Source: Phellopilus nigrolimitatus (taxonomy: Eukaryota; Basidiomycota; Agaricomycetes; Hymenochaetales; Hymenochaetaceae). Taken from it: a DNA stretch of 64,000 bases. Position numbers and translations under genes: made by a program. Location: assembly GCA_021029095.1 (NCBI GenBank), contig JAJOHG010000031.1, positions 248,001 to 312,000 of the forward strand, written 5' to 3'. Shown here one piece after another: positions 8,026-20,878 of the stretch. A model generated the notes under the pieces. The model searched no databases. It was not told the origin of the DNA and saw only the letters and a list, made by a program, of their open reading frames with translations. Every line of letters begins with the position of its first letter. The stretch's first letter is position 1.

Positions 8026-11000
8026 TCAATTGTCAGCGGATGAATTGATAGTGGATGAACGAGACATGCTTTGCTGAAGGACACGGATGGCAGCATCAAT
8101 ATCAGGAAAAAGCGGCGTACCCTCCCAAGAACCAACAGCCATCTCTGCCTTGAATGTTTGCGAGGATATGTTGTGCTGCATGAAATTAATTTCTCGCCGC
8201 CCATCGGAAAAGGATCGTTCTGCATCAACAGAGGATGCTGATAGAAATTTATGTTAGACAGTCAGTAGAAAACATAAACAAGACTCACCTGGTGCTGAAC
8301 AAAAGTCTGAACCCATGCGAGATAGGCCGGGGCAAGAACCTTCGAGCCTGTACCAATAGCCCATAATTCCACCTGCAGCTTCAACCTCGGAAGTCGACAC
8401 AACGGGATCATCGAGGTATGTTTCGATGCTGTCAACGGGACGCGTCGGAGTCGCTACGGCAGGTGTCATCCATCGAGCCCCACGCTGCTCAGTAAAGAAA
8501 GAAAGAAAGAAAGAAAGAAGAGAACTACATTAACGGGTGCCTGACGGTATATATATTTGAGTCACTTACCACTGCTGGCCGAGCGACCGCGTTTGTTGTT
8601 GATGATGATGATGTTGCGGAAGGAGCAGCGTGCACCTCATACGACTCTTTCCAGCGCTTGTTGACAACCTGGCGAACATCCTCAATGGCTTCCGTCGACC
8701 ACCCGCGATCTCGAAACCATTTCAGTTTGCGATCCGGACACATGACTGATTGCATATTAAGATGCTTGTAAGCTAAATTATTTATTATTGTAACGTACCT
8801 ATTGCAATCCGATACACTTCGCATTCATCTGTGAGAGCGAAATATTTTTGGCATACCAAAAGGCTGGCATGTGCTGCAACCCGAATGACATTAGGAAGAT
8901 CTGCCGCATCGCGTACTTTTGTCAGTGCAACCTCCAGGTCACTGAGCATGGGAATCGTTTCATGGACGAGTGGGACCTCACTCTGCGAAAAGCGGCGCGT
9001 CGGCTGTTCAAATATCTAAAGCAAATCCATGTTAGGAAGAAAGAAAGAAAATGAGACAAGTAACTCACAGCTAGAATGTCTACGAGGTGTAGAGCAAGGT
9101 CCCATTGGATTTCTGACATCTTAAATGCCCTAAGTTTGTTTTCGGCAGGTGCTGTGAGTTGCTCGACAATGGTCCGGAAGTAAACATGTGTTTCGAGGCA
9201 CTGAAAATCTGAGTTCCAACGAGTTGGTACCCGGCGATCAAGTGTGCGCTTTTCGCGATCGCACACAGTGTCAATATTAGCAGCCAAAAGGTTGCTGAAT
9301 TTTTCGCTCAACGTATTTGAGTCATGAACTTTCTTTGCAAGACCAGCAGCCTGAAAGATATTAAAATTTAAGCATTAAGTTCTACCTTTAAGCAATGGCT
9401 CAAATCCGAAGCTCGAGACCATGAAGCTTGAGTTGAATGAGGGAGACAAATGAGGCTCACCTTCGGAAAGATACTGAGTGCGGATTTCTCCTCCAAAGAA
9501 TTGATAATGATGTTTTTGGACTTCATTTGTGCTATAGCTCGATCACGTAGTGTCGCAACAACTGCCTTATCATGAATAACTTGACCATCATCTATGAGCT
9601 GGTCCTCTTCTTGCAGAACGTCTGCGATCTCTTCCTCCTCGGGTGTCAGCTGCTCGCCATCTTCGACGAGTGCATCTTGCGGCGTGGCATCACTCGGATC
9701 ACTGTCAACATACTGGTCATGCCCACGCTTCCGTTTTGCACCAGCAGCAATCTTGACAGCTTTTTTCCGCTTTACTTCCTTGAAAAAGAAAGAAAGAAAG
9801 GCCTGGAAATAAATAATAAATAAATTAGTGTCAGAAAATAGGAACACAAAAATCAAACCTTAGCAATGAGATGAAAAATATGACAAATGCATCGTGTTTG
9901 TGATTGCATTCCACGGAAGTGAGGGAGAAGCAAAGCGGCCTCCGTAGCCGTAGTGTTGCAATTTCCTGCGTTATCCATACATAGGATGTGCCACTTTTTT
10001 TATGTCAACGAAAAATGAAGCAACTAAGGCGCATACACTCACTAAATGCCCGAGACCATATCGTATTAAGCAGTTGGCGAGCTCAGTGGCGAGATTCTTT
10101 CCAGTATGACTTTTGACTAGCCTAAACAGTGCATTAGCATAATATGTACAGAAAAAGAGAGATGAAAGGAAGTAGAACGCGTCAATCGACAGAAAGTGTC
10201 GTGCTGTGACAGACAAAAAAGTTGCTCACTTGGCGAACTCGAGGATAGCGCGGAATATCTTTCCTTTATCATACCAAATAACTACAATACCTAAGTAGGA
10301 AGCAGCAATTGGTGCTGTCCAGCCATCAATTGCAAGATGAATCACGCGGTTACGTTTCTAGAGATTTATCAATTAATTAGTACACATATATGCAGTAATT
10401 AGTTTTCATACCGTAAAATAGTCCTTCACATAGTTTGAGAGACCCACATAAAGAGTGTTGATGTCTCGAGAGACCGTTGTCGGGTGTGGAATAATGGTGC
10501 CAGGTCGGAGCATTTCAACTTCCAGTTTGTAATGTGGATCAGTGACAAAATTGAATGGCCGATGACTTTTGGCGGCACGGAGGGCGATGAGAGCGCGATG
10601 TGCTGCAAGTGAGTACGGAGGAGCCGAGCCCGTCAGACGAGCAACTGCCGCCACGACACCACGAGACTGGTCGCAAATTTCTGCTCCTGATTTCAGATTG
10701 CTTGTGCCTTGACTTGTCTTGCACCGTTCGCGTTCGTGATTTTCGTGCTTGTGATTCCCATACCTGCAGGAGAATATAAATACAATGGTTTTCTTGCCGG
10801 ATCTGTCTACATTGCGTCTGAGAGAAAGGTTGTAGTGATTATATACAGGTGATGTCCATTTTGCTCGGGAGGATCCTGAAAAAAAAATGTTAGCAGCTCA
10901 ACTTCGCATGGTTACACACCGTGTACCCGTTATGACCTGATCTTCCAAATTCCAGACCTGCTCGTCATTCTGGCTGTGTATTGAATCTCTTCGCTTTCTT

Positions 11001-11164
11001 CTTTTTCTTTTGGGTGATATATTTGCAGCAGATACAGTGTTTGAATTTGATTGGCCAGTCTGATCTTGACCAGGTGAACTGACAGGAGGAGTTGGCAGAC
11101 ATTGAGGTGAGGCATTATGTGCATGGCCGGGTGTAAAGACAGTGGATGTTGAAGGTGAAGCCAT
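8026..11164 (-). CDS. hAT-family transposase (about ten exons)
   Basis: Start ATG at 11164 (MASPSTSTVFTPGHAHN), with a basic KRKRRKRR stretch soon after; stop at 8026. The exons read in order: a basic N-terminus; a segment with RYGNHKHENHERERCK that may be a degenerate zinc finger; VIHLAIDGWTAPIAASYLG (first catalytic Asp context); HTGKNLATELANCL; CMDNAGNCNTTATEAALL (second Asp context); an acidic insert (EEEEIADVLQEEDQLIDD); RVPTRWNSDFQCLE; and the C-terminal hAT dimerisation region with SVDAERSFSDGRREINF and FKAEMAVGSW. These are hAT landmarks in the right order. Several introns contain GAAA-repeat tracts (near 8500, 9040, 9790). No frame break was found at the joins I checked, so it may be active. 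The exact number of exons was not resolved. Confidence 0.85.
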
Positions 11165-11407
11165 AGAACCATATATTATAATTGAGAAAGACAGCAGGTA
11201 CTACACGGTCATGACAGCGAGTGAGCAGGACGCGTCGTCAAACGCGTCCACACTCTGAAGCGCTCACGTACCAATTTGGCGCCCGCATCCGTACCTTGAT
11301 CCACATCCAGCCTTATCCGTGGGAAATTATCCACATCCAATCCGTATCCACCCGAAGTCATCCACCCGGATTCAATCCGGATGACGCTCTATCCATGCTG
11401 GTCCTTA

Positions 11408-11415
11408 CCCTGCAT
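11408..11415. repeat. hAT target-site duplication, right (CCCTGCAT)
   Basis: Exact repeat of 7069-7076, immediately after the right terminal inverted repeat (CCATGCTGGTCCTTA). Confidence 0.92.
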
Positions 11416-14223
11416 CACGCGCGCGCGGGGCCCACGTGCGTGCAGCTGCTGGTGCGCGCCACTTCTTTTATGTCTTTTATCTTCTTCCGTATGTGTTCCC
11501 GACTCCCGAGACGTCTCCTGCTTACATGGAATGCTGAATGCTCAATGCTGGTGCTCAATGCTGGGTGCTGGTGCTGGATGCTGGGTGCTGGTGCTAAATG
11601 CTGGGGGTGCTGGTGCTGGGGTCGCGCACGCGCGGCCGTGCATGCATGTATCCTGTCTGTCTGTCTGTGTCTGTCTGTATCTATCTGCCGCTCTTGTCTT
11701 GTCTTGTCTCGTCTCGATCTGGTTCTCTGAAAAGAAAAACCCCGCAAAAATTGTCTGCGACCTGACTGACTGATGGTCCTCCCTGCGCTGGCACTGGCAC
11801 TGGCACTGGCTCTGCTTCTGCGTTGTTCCGGGCCCCTCCCTCCCCTCTCCTCTACGTAGGCTCCCGGGCCCAAGTTCGACGACGACGACGACGACGAAGA
11901 CGGCGGCGCTGGATAGGAGATTGAGACAGAGCTGGAGCTGGCGCTGTCAGCGCCTTGTCCCGCACGCCCTGTTCCCGTCCTTTGAAAACTCGGAACCCGC
12001 CTGCGGGTCTGCCAAGAGAAAGAAAGAAAAAAGAAAGAAAAGAAAGAAAGAAAAAAAAAAAAAAAAAAAAAAAAAAAAACAGGAGAGCGAGCGCAGCCAG
12101 AGCTCAGACAACCAACCAGACAACCAACAACGCGCGGGCGCCTGGCTGGTCATCCATCGCACGCACATACGCACGCGCACGCGCACAACGCTGCCACTAA
12201 GTACTAAGTACACGCAAGCCAAGGCGGGCGCGGGGCAGCCAGGCAGCCGGGCGTCCCGACCCGTCCTCTTTGTTTCTGTGGAGGCGAGAGCACGCTCGCG
12301 GCTCTCCAAGGCGGGCGCAGCACAACCGCCAAGCGCCAGCCAGCCGAACCCCCCGACGCAACATGTAAGGACAGGACCGTGTTCAACGCGGCTCGCCGCG
12401 CCGCGCCCGATAAGCAACGCATATACATATATATACACTATACACACATACATATATATGTACGGTCTCCACGGCCACCGCCCGCTGTTCTCCCTCGGGG
12501 GCCGTCGCCCGGGCGACCGCGACCGCGCGCCGCTGCGATGGTGCTGCAACGCCCGCGCGTATCGACACGAGTGAAGCTCCGCGTTCTATTGTTGTTGTTG
12601 TTGTTGTTTATTTCGGGCGCTGCGGAGCTGCTGAGGGGGGTTATGTATATGTATATGTATATGTATGTATAGTCGTGGACCGACCGCGGACCTTGAGGCG
12701 CCACGTCTGGCCAGATCAGCGCCCTTGTTAGGCTTCCTCAAGAGAGGAAAGAGGAAAAGATAGTATCGTTTCGGTCGCTTAGCGGCGTGTACAGTATACG
12801 CAGATATTCGAGGGAATGCGGTGAGAAGTCTGAGAGGTAATTCTGAGACACGAGACGTTATGCGGTGCTCTTTTTGACACACATAGCCAATTTCGTCCCT
12901 TTTCTTTCCATAATACATACAATATGTACATGTACATGCATTTCACCTTTATCTCATAGAGTAAAAGTAAAAGCAAAAAAAAAAAAAAAAAAAAAAAAAT
13001 TGAAAAAAGAAACGCCAGGAAGTTCGACCATGTTATTGAAATACCCGAGATATATGGCCTCGGGTTGTTGTGGAAGCAAAAAATAAAAATAAAATAAAAA
13101 TAAAAATATGAAGGCTGTCTCGAGGACCAGTCCATGACCGTATTTCATCTGCCCTCGCTCGGCGATCATGAACACGCGCGCTGCCCACCACCGCGCGTCT
13201 GTCTTCTCCCGCACCGAACCCGCACCGACGCCGGGCTTGAAACCCAGGAAGACGACGAGACTGATCTCTGGCGTCTGTTCCTGTTCTACAGGGAACGAGC
13301 CGACTCTATCGAAGAATAGCACCTAGACGCTAGTAATAGTACATGTACACAGTACTACGTACTCTCCTTTATCAAGGACCGAGAGTCCGGCAGACGCAGT
13401 GTGTGTCTTGTGCACGACATTCGGTCGTCGAACGAAGACGCCTCAGGCGTCCGTATTCCTGACTTGCCCTGCAGGCAGGAAGTCGGGCCCTCCCCATGGG
13501 TATTATTGGTACAAGGCATCCGTCCGTACGCCTCCAAAAAGAAGTACGCGGCTGTACATGTACGTGTACAGTACATGCATGCAACAATGCGAGGCAGGCA
13601 GCAAACCTCAAACTACAGTCGTGCTTCTGCCAATGCATACTCCGCGTGCTGCATAACCTCCCGAAAATGCATAGACTCTGGCTTCCACCGAGTCGGTAGT
13701 TAGAAAATATCCCATAAGATAATGCATAAAATTCATAATGCATAATGCATACTTGTATGCAGTAATTTAAACGGGGATATGCATTATGTGCGGTATCTCG
13801 CCTGCACAAACATTTGGTGCTTGAAAACAAACACACTTTTGTGTTCTCAACACATCCTCACGACAAGGGCATTTTTCAACTACAGAGGAAGAAATGGACT
13901 GCCCAAGAAATTGTACATAGAGCAAGTTCGCAACATGGTGGAGGCGCTGAAGGTGGCAAGGTCAACGGGCTCGACGACGAGCTTCTGAGCCGGTGATTCA
14001 GCAGGCCTGTGGCCATCTTCACAAGCTCAGATTGCAATACAGACCAAACGGATGGCAAGCTTGAAGCAACCGGATACCATCGCTTTTTCGCCACATTCTT
14101 TCATTCGCATTTTGTCCCTACTTGTTTCCCTATAGCTAGTGTTTTAAATAATTACATACTATTTTGTGCATTTCTCGTAGTGCATAGCCTCTCGTAATGC
14201 ATACAAAACCTTTCCACCGAACT
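11416..14223. other. Gene-poor repeat DNA between the hAT and the first core gene
   Basis: No gene is supported. Contents: CTGGTGCTGGATGCTGGGTG-type repeats near 11540-11620, CTGTCTGTCTGT near 11650, a GAAA/poly-A tract at 12010-12080, TATATG repeats near 12420-12460 and 12640-12670, poly-A at 12975-12999, and clustered ATAATGCATA motifs near 13715-13790 and 14180-14235. A short plus-strand frame ending DETDLWRLFLFYRERADSIE at 13319 might be the tail of a decayed gene, but nothing upstream supports it. Confidence 0.45.
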
Positions 14224-16121
14224 CTATGCATTAGCAGAAGTTCGACTGTATTTAGAGTATGCGCGTATTGTGTCATTTTCCCCTATGGCTGAAGAGAAGA
14301 AAACCGCCCAGCCATTAGCGGATTGCCTGCGTAGAGCGAAAGCGAGTCTAGAAGAACGCTCACCATAAATTGACATTGGCTTGTTTATAAGGCGTCTCAG
14401 GCGCTCGTATTCCTTGCGAACATGCCTCATCGTCCCTACCGAGACCCACTTGTGAATCAGTTTCTCATGAACTTTGCATCTGTATTCATAGAATTCCTCC
14501 ACAGAGGACGTCGCCGCGGACAGCGCATGGTATTTGCGCCCTGCGAGTGTTCGAAGAGAGCGGACAGAGAACACTCTGCCGACGCCTCTTGTCTCATACG
14601 GGAGGGTTGCCAGCTCCGCAGAGGTCAGCCAAAACGTCTTCATTGCTGTTGGGAGGCTAGCTGTCAGTTCGCTGGCGGTGACGACGGAAGCGCAACGTCT
14701 TTCGCGTTTGAAATGATGCGCACCTCTTTCTTTGAACACCCCCTTCATAACGACAAAGCAAATAAGAATACGTCAGCACGCAAACTATTGGAGAGTCCAC
14801 CAGAAATGGGTTGCTGACACGCTGTGCTCACCAAAGTACCTATCGGGAACTCGAACGGAATAATACCATCGTCCTTCCATGGAATCAGAGATGCACTCCA
14901 CAGCGTTAAAACAGGAGCGACCGTGACCCTGCATAGTTCTTGCTTAATCGTAGAGGACTTCTTCGCAAGAGTCTCCGCATGCGAGGCCTCTTGCGCGTAG
15001 AGGCCTTCTGTAGCAGTACCGATGAAATGGCCAACCGGTGAGTTTTCTGACATCGCGGTCGGGCGCACAAATATCCCTTCATCGTGACCTAGGGAATCTC
15101 TTTTGTCTATGCCCCTCGTCGGCCGGTTATCGTTGGTGGAACCGATAATAGGGGCGTGATCTAGCGGCATTTCGGCTAGGCCCCCGGCGCCGCTGTCAAG
15201 ATGGGATTCATCACCATCGTCATTTGCCGCGAAGCCAGCGATGGTATTTGCTTTAATTGAACGATAATCAGAGGCCGTAGAGGAGCGAGTAGTCTTGTTA
15301 TTGTCGCAGTCGTCGACATTCATTTCGGGTTCAATATCCGACCCGTAGTCCGAGCTCTGACTAGACTGAGCTCCTACAGGATGATAGTCAGCCGTACTGG
15401 ACTGTGCATCATCGCAATCGTATTCATCGACGTTCGTTATTGGTTCATCATCCGAGTCGTAGTCCAAGTTTTGCGCAGACGCATCTGCCGCGGAACGATA
15501 ACCAGCCATACTGGAGTATGCATCGTCGCAGCCGTAGTCCGAATTCTGCGCAGCCTGGTCTGGAACAGGAAGATGATCAGAGGCGGTGCGGGACTGTGCA
15601 CCATCGTAGTCGTAGTCATCGACATCCGTTATCGGGTCAGCATCCGACTCATAGTCCAAATCCTGCGCAGACTGACCTGCCGCGGAGCGATGAGCAGAGG
15701 CCGTATTGGAGTGTGCGTAGCCGCAGCCGTCGTCTTCGTCTTCGTCAACATTTGTCACTGGAGACTCGCATTCTAAGTTCTGAGCAGGCCAGTCCGTCAT
15801 GGGACGATCAGTAGGCGCCCGACTAGGTACGCAGTCCTGATCGTAGTCATCAGCATGCGCTATTGGTGCAACCTCTGACTCGAGGTCCAAGTTTTGCGCA
15901 GGCCGTTCTATTGTGGGTACAAAGCGATATCCACTTCTGGGCAGATACGACGGCGTATGGGGCTTCCACAGAAGCTCAGAACGTCTTCTGCGCGGGGGAG
16001 AGACGTAGTCCATTGGAAACCCGTGGCGACACCGCCATTGCGTTCGATCACTTTGCATTTGGACGATCTCAAGCTTCCTAGTTCCGCGGGAGAGAAGATA
16101 TTCAGAGGAAGTTTGCGTCAT
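14224..16121 (-). CDS. Uncharacterised protein with acidic DYDSD tandem repeats (602 aa)
   Basis: Exons 16121-14832 and 14742-14224; intron GTGAGC...AAG of 89 nt, phase 0. Residues about 75-290 hold six or seven diverged repeats of 30-40 residues around AQNLDYESDADPITDVDDYD, with variants such as AQNLDYDSDDEPITNVDEYD and SQSSDYGSDIEPEMNVDDCD; the first 70 residues are basic. The C-terminal exon contains a compact domain, FWLTSAELATLPYETRGVG followed by FSVRSLRTLAGRKYHAL, then a helical, basic tail. A similar domain occurs in the small protein at 35956-36671. I know this pattern only as a recurrent fungal domain without clear function. The gene is divergent from the chromodomain gene, sharing a 418-bp upstream region. 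Family and role are unassigned. Confidence 0.7.
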
Positions 16122-16539
16122 ACACAGAGCAACGAAGATATAAAGCCGGAAGCTCTGTTGAGGGGTTGAGTGTGGCCCATCACCAACAATGAGCGGCAGA
16201 AGACTCGTTGAGAATCATGCATCGCCATTGTCCCTTGAGCCCACAGAGAAGATAGGAGTAGTGCGTGGTACAAACAAAATCAGGTTATACTTCGAGGATA
16301 AAGACATTCTACTGAGGCAATCAGTGTGGCTGTTTTCTGTGACATTTCGTATCGCCTGCAGTACCAAATACAGCGTCTGTGACGTGTGACTTTTCTCGAC
16401 ACAGTGTTCTTACGCGACAACCATGGGGGCGTTGCTCTTTCTGCTCATTTTCTCTGCATTTCTGGCATCTCGGGGGCTTCCAAACACGTCGAGTGTATTG
16501 TATATGAGATCTATTTGATTGTAACGACACGCAGCATTG
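16122..16539. promoter_or_regulatory. Shared divergent promoter region
   Basis: 418 bp separate the minus-strand start at 16121 from the plus-strand start at 16540. The segment is more AT-rich than the genes. No gene lies here; small ORFs (16189-16389, 16386-16595) are incidental. Co-regulation is inferred only from the arrangement. Confidence 0.45.
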
Positions 16540-19500
16540 ATGAAATCAAATGGGAATGGGAATGGCAAAGCCTTCGCCATCTCAGATGTCGATGACACCG
16601 AATTCGAGACGCAAGGTTTCGAGACTCAAGATGGCGACTCCGATCAGCTCTGGGATGTCTTGGAGATTCTTGCAGAGAACAAGAAAAACAGAACATTTCT
16701 GCTCAAATGGGGCGGCGCGGATGAGGACGGGAACCCATGGCCGGACAGTTGGGTCCCACGGGAGGATGTCACAGACGACCTCGTAGCAGAGTGGAAGGCC
16801 AAGCAAGCGGCGAAGAGAAAGGAGAATGCGCGCAAGAAGAAGGAGCGGATGGAGTGGAAGCCCCATGGTAGTGAGTTCACCTTCTTTTTATTCTGGCTAT
16901 AACCGAGTTCACACTTTATGTGGTATCTCGTGTGTAGCTACGACAGCCACTAGAGCTAGTATCAATTCCAAGGCCTCTTCCTCAACAGGGACGACTTCCA
17001 CTGCGAAACGCTTGACCCGTCAGTCCACAGCCGGTCGCCCCCACTCGGTCTCGACAGCTACGACAGCACGCTCGCCTACGAAGAAACGCAAGCAACCGTC
17101 GAGGTCAGAAGAAACAGATTCTTCTGCGGAAGGGGACAGGCGCCTGCGCACTCACAACACCCCCCGTAAAAAGCGCAAAATCGGAGGCTATGTTCCTGGT
17201 AGTTTTGTTTCGCAGTCATCGGCGCAGGGCAAAGTCAAAAGAAGGACAGAACAGGAGGAAGAGGAGGAAGAGGAAGAGAATTATATCAAGAGACCGAAGT
17301 CAGTCTCCGAAGCTCACCCTTCGGACCCGTTGGACAGCGTCAATTTAGCCGAGCTTGCAGAGCCAGATCCGTTCAATCCTCAGGAGGAGTCTAATGACGT
17401 GCGCGCGAAGTCGACTTCGCCCGCTGTTCGAAGACCTGAAGAGGATCGTGTCAGGACGCTGAATGCGGATTCCACTTTACTTGATAAGGAGTCATTAAAG
17501 CACGCAAAGCCGAATCTGCCAGCCATGCAAAGAGACGGAGAAGAGTCCGCCAAGCGAAAGAAGGCGGGCCCTCTCATTGCTCCTGGTACGAAGTCCGTTA
17601 AAAAGCGGAAGGTGAAACCTTCAGTTGGCCAAGCGCTGGATATTTACGACAAACCACCCACTCCTCCGACGCCCCCTAGGAGCACAAGCCCGAAATCTCG
17701 ACGCACAAGCAGCGAAACTCCGGTTGCCTCTTCGTCAAAGCTTCTGGCCCGCGAAAGGCGCTCAAAGGTTATGGAACCCACCAGAGAACCCGTTAAACGC
17801 GGGAAACCAATACCGCCGGATGCCAGAGAAGAGGAGGAGACGGAGGAAGAGGAGGACAAGTCTATCGTCAAACCTTCTTTGCCAAGCCCTCATGTGCCGG
17901 ACGAAATCCACGAGAGTGAAGAGTTTCGGACAGCAGCCGCCGCCGACGAATCAGAAGCTTCCTCATCGAAACTACGCACACGCAGTGCTTATGAAAATGG
18001 AGCATCTATACCCGAACAACGGAGGGAGAGCGAGAACCGAAATAGCGTCTCCCTCTCGAAACGGAGAGGTCGTGGTTTGGTTTCGCGTATGAAGGGCAAA
18101 GGAAAGCTGCTCGACGCTAATTCCGTTGAGACCGGTGCAGATATACGGAGTTCAGCGTCCAAATCGAAATCTCGAGCTCCTACTACAGAACCTCAGGATT
18201 TGGACGAGATTGAGGTACAACGACGACGCAGCCTCTCGATCCCTGCGCACCATGACCAGAGCCCTGTAGGCCTGGTAGTGAGCTTGCCGGACATCGAGGA
18301 AGATGATTTACAGCACGATGAGCTTGAGCATAACTTCAGCGGTGGTGATGGCGATGAAGATAGGACGACATTTGCGGACAAGGACAACGACTTTGACGAT
18401 CAGCTTCCGTTTAGTCAGGCAAATGACGTTTCAGAAATCACATCGCCTGCGGCGGATGCAATAGCTAGCAATGTCACAGACGGTGAAGGAGCCCCATCAA
18501 CTGTGCCCGTCGAGCTTCAGCAGACTCTTGACCGACCTTCGGACACGCAGGCGTCTGCGGGTACCGTCATACCTGCAACGCAGTCGCAGTCTCAATCGCA
18601 GTCGCTATCTGCGGAATCGGTACAAGCAAATTCCTCACTCGCCGAGCACGGATCGTCTGCGCCCCAGCCGGACATATCGACGTCAACAGCCGAGCCCATA
18701 TCTTCGCGCGAAGCAGAGCCTGATTCGATTCAGCCAGCATCGCTGTCCTTTCAAGCTTCCGGTTCGAGCTTCGGCATAAGTGCAAACGGGAAGGAGCTCA
18801 AGCCAATTCCGACGATCTCGCCGTCCAAATTTAGGCCATTTTTCCCCGTGCTTAAGCCTATGCTTGCCGTCCCGCCAGTTTTGCTCGAACGCTTTTTGCA
18901 GGAGCGCGAAGAGGCGAAAGCACCGATGAGCTCCATCGAGGATAGCCCGGTTAAGGACTTCGATATGGGGGACGACGCGGACGATGTTCAAGTAGAAGAC
19001 AAACATCATGCGGACGGCTCAGGGTTGGGTGACGACGACGACGACTACGACGACATTGAAGAGGACTCGATGCCGACGAGTCTTAGGCTCCGTCAGCGCG
19101 GCCTTGAGCTCCATGAGAAACATAGAGAAAAACAGCAGCAACATACAAGGCAGACTGTCACTCCCCGATTGCCCTTAGATACCTTCCTTGGTGGTCTCAT
19201 CGGAAAAGCAGACAAGACAAGGTCTCGATCTAGATCTGAGGAGTTGTCCGGGCATGCTATGCACGAGGTCTGTCCTCCTGCTGTTTCGATAACAGCGGAG
19301 CCTTCTCATACTGGCCTTTCTTTGTTTCTCGGTCATGGTACCTCGCATCACGGCATCTCTAACTCGGAAGATGTCGACGATGACGCACTCGTGCGGCAGT
19401 TTGAGGAAAAGTACATGGATTTCGACGGGAACGCCGGTGCATCTAATGACGTCGAGGAGGTGCTGCATGTGTTCAATGAGGGCATCCAGGATGATCAGCA

Positions 19501-20878
19501 TGGTGACCCTGTTGTAAGGGTAGTCGAAGAGGACACGCACGAGGAGGCGAACGTTGAATCATCTTTACATGAAGATCAAGAAGAGGACGATCCATTCGTT
19601 ATACGTAAGGGTGATAGCAGACGAGAGCCGACAGCTACAGCAACGACGTCAGAGCAGGTGTGTTCTAGTTGAAGCTAGAATCTATGGATACATTGACTAA
19701 GTTTCGTACAGGATGAGGAAGAACCTCCGTATACCCCGCAGCGGTTCAGAATCCTAGGTTCACCTCAGGTAAATGGAGGTTTTTTCTCTCTCTGAAAGTG
19801 GTAATTACTGAGCAGCTGTGTAGAAATTCGATGACAATATCGCTCAGTCACCTATGATCAACACTGCATTGGCTCTCCTCAACAAAAAGTCAGAAGAGAC
19901 ATCGGAACTCAAGGAGCTACTCAGTCAGAGTAATGAGGACAAGAATGCTTTGCAGGAACGTGTTGCTGAGTTGAAAGCGTTAGTGGATGCCCAGAAGACT
20001 AGTCAGAGCCTTGATTCGCAGCCTGAGGATCATCCCGATAACATCGAACTCACCGCTCTGAAGGAGTCGCACGAAATTTTGCTACAGGAACGGGACGGTC
20101 TTCTAGCAGAGGTCTCCTTACTCAAGATAGGGCGGGAGGATGCCCAGAAGAATGCGGAACTTTTCCGTGATCTGTACGGCCAGGCGTCATCGTTCACTGA
20201 CGGGCTGCGGCGGGAGAATGCAGAGCTTACTGACCGTGTGACGCTCGCCGAAAGCCAGCTGAGCAAAGGTCTCGAGCTCATTCGTGCTCAGGGGGCGGCA
20301 CAGGTAAAACAGCTATCTGAAGAATTGGACAAGACCCAGGTGCTCTTGCATGTATTCAAAGAGAAAGACCAACGCACAGACGACGAGGTTAGGCGCAGAG
20401 CCGCTCGGGAGGCCGAGTTGCAGCCGGTGATCGACAACCTGGAAACGGACAAGAAAGATCTAGCAGACGAGGTCAGCGCTGTCGTTCGAATTCGCAACGA
20501 GCTGCTGGTGAAAAATCACGACCTTGAGGATGAGCTCAGCAAGGAGCGCATGGAAAAGGTTGAGATGAGCGACAAGATGCGCGAGCTGCAGGTCGAGCTT
20601 GCACGATTTAGCGCGCGGGAGCGCGGAATCAAGAAAACGTTCTACTGTGATGATGATGAGGATGCGACCTCTGAGCCTGGCGAGGAGGAAGTTTTCTTCT
20701 GCGCGTGGGCAGGCGATGGTGGTAAGGGGAGATGCGGCGCGACACTGACAAGTCGGCAGGTTTGTTTTTGGATGGCGTGCTGGTCCTTTGTTCTTCTACA
20801 TCATCTCACTCAAGCTGACTTGTTCGTTCTTTTGTGCAGGACTTACAAGATCATCTCTTCCTCGAAGGACATCTATGA
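16540..20878 (+). CDS. Chromodomain / coiled-coil / C-terminal zinc-finger nuclear protein (1360 aa)
   Basis: Exons 16540-16870, 16938-19657, 19712-19768, 19824-20759, 20840-20878; all junctions keep frame. An N-terminal chromodomain (about residues 35-85) reads LWDVLEILAENKKNRTFLLK then WPDSWVPREDV. Next comes a Lys-rich helix, a long disordered Ser/Glu/Lys-rich middle with basic KKRK-type clusters that could be nuclear localisation signals, then a coiled coil (about residues 1040-1320, from MINTALALLNKKSEETSELK). The last exon junction completes a C2H2-like finger: CAWAGDGGKGRC, 12 residues, then H-x5-H, stopping one residue after the last His. Known: chromodomains bind methylated histone tails. 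Inference: a chromatin reader or adaptor. An alternative donor at 20722 would replace the finger with a basic tail; I prefer the finger because it preserves both Cys and both His. Confidence 0.82.

Larger units (their letters stand above)
7077..11407 (-). mobile_element. Complete hAT-superfamily DNA transposon, 4331 bp
   Basis: The element is bounded by TAAGGACCAGCATGG at 7077-7091 and its reverse complement ending at 11407. Imperfect subterminal repeats rich in ATCCGGAT/CCGTGGAT motifs lie inside both ends. It is flanked by the 8-bp duplication CCCTGCAT. It carries a spliced transposase gene on the minus strand (8026-11164) and, near its left end, a second ORF region (7230-7948). Intact ends, an exact duplication and an apparently open transposase suggest recent insertion. 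The insertion sits in GC-rich repeat DNA, while the transposase itself is more AT-rich. Confidence 0.92.

Noticed and set aside
11921..12704. 217- and 200-codon ORFs
   Set aside because: Both run through poly-A/GAAA tracts (poly-Lys, poly-Phe); no coding signature.
17380..19540. Minus-strand ORFs inside the chromodomain gene
   Set aside because: Shadows of the plus-strand exon, which has a domain and consistent splicing.
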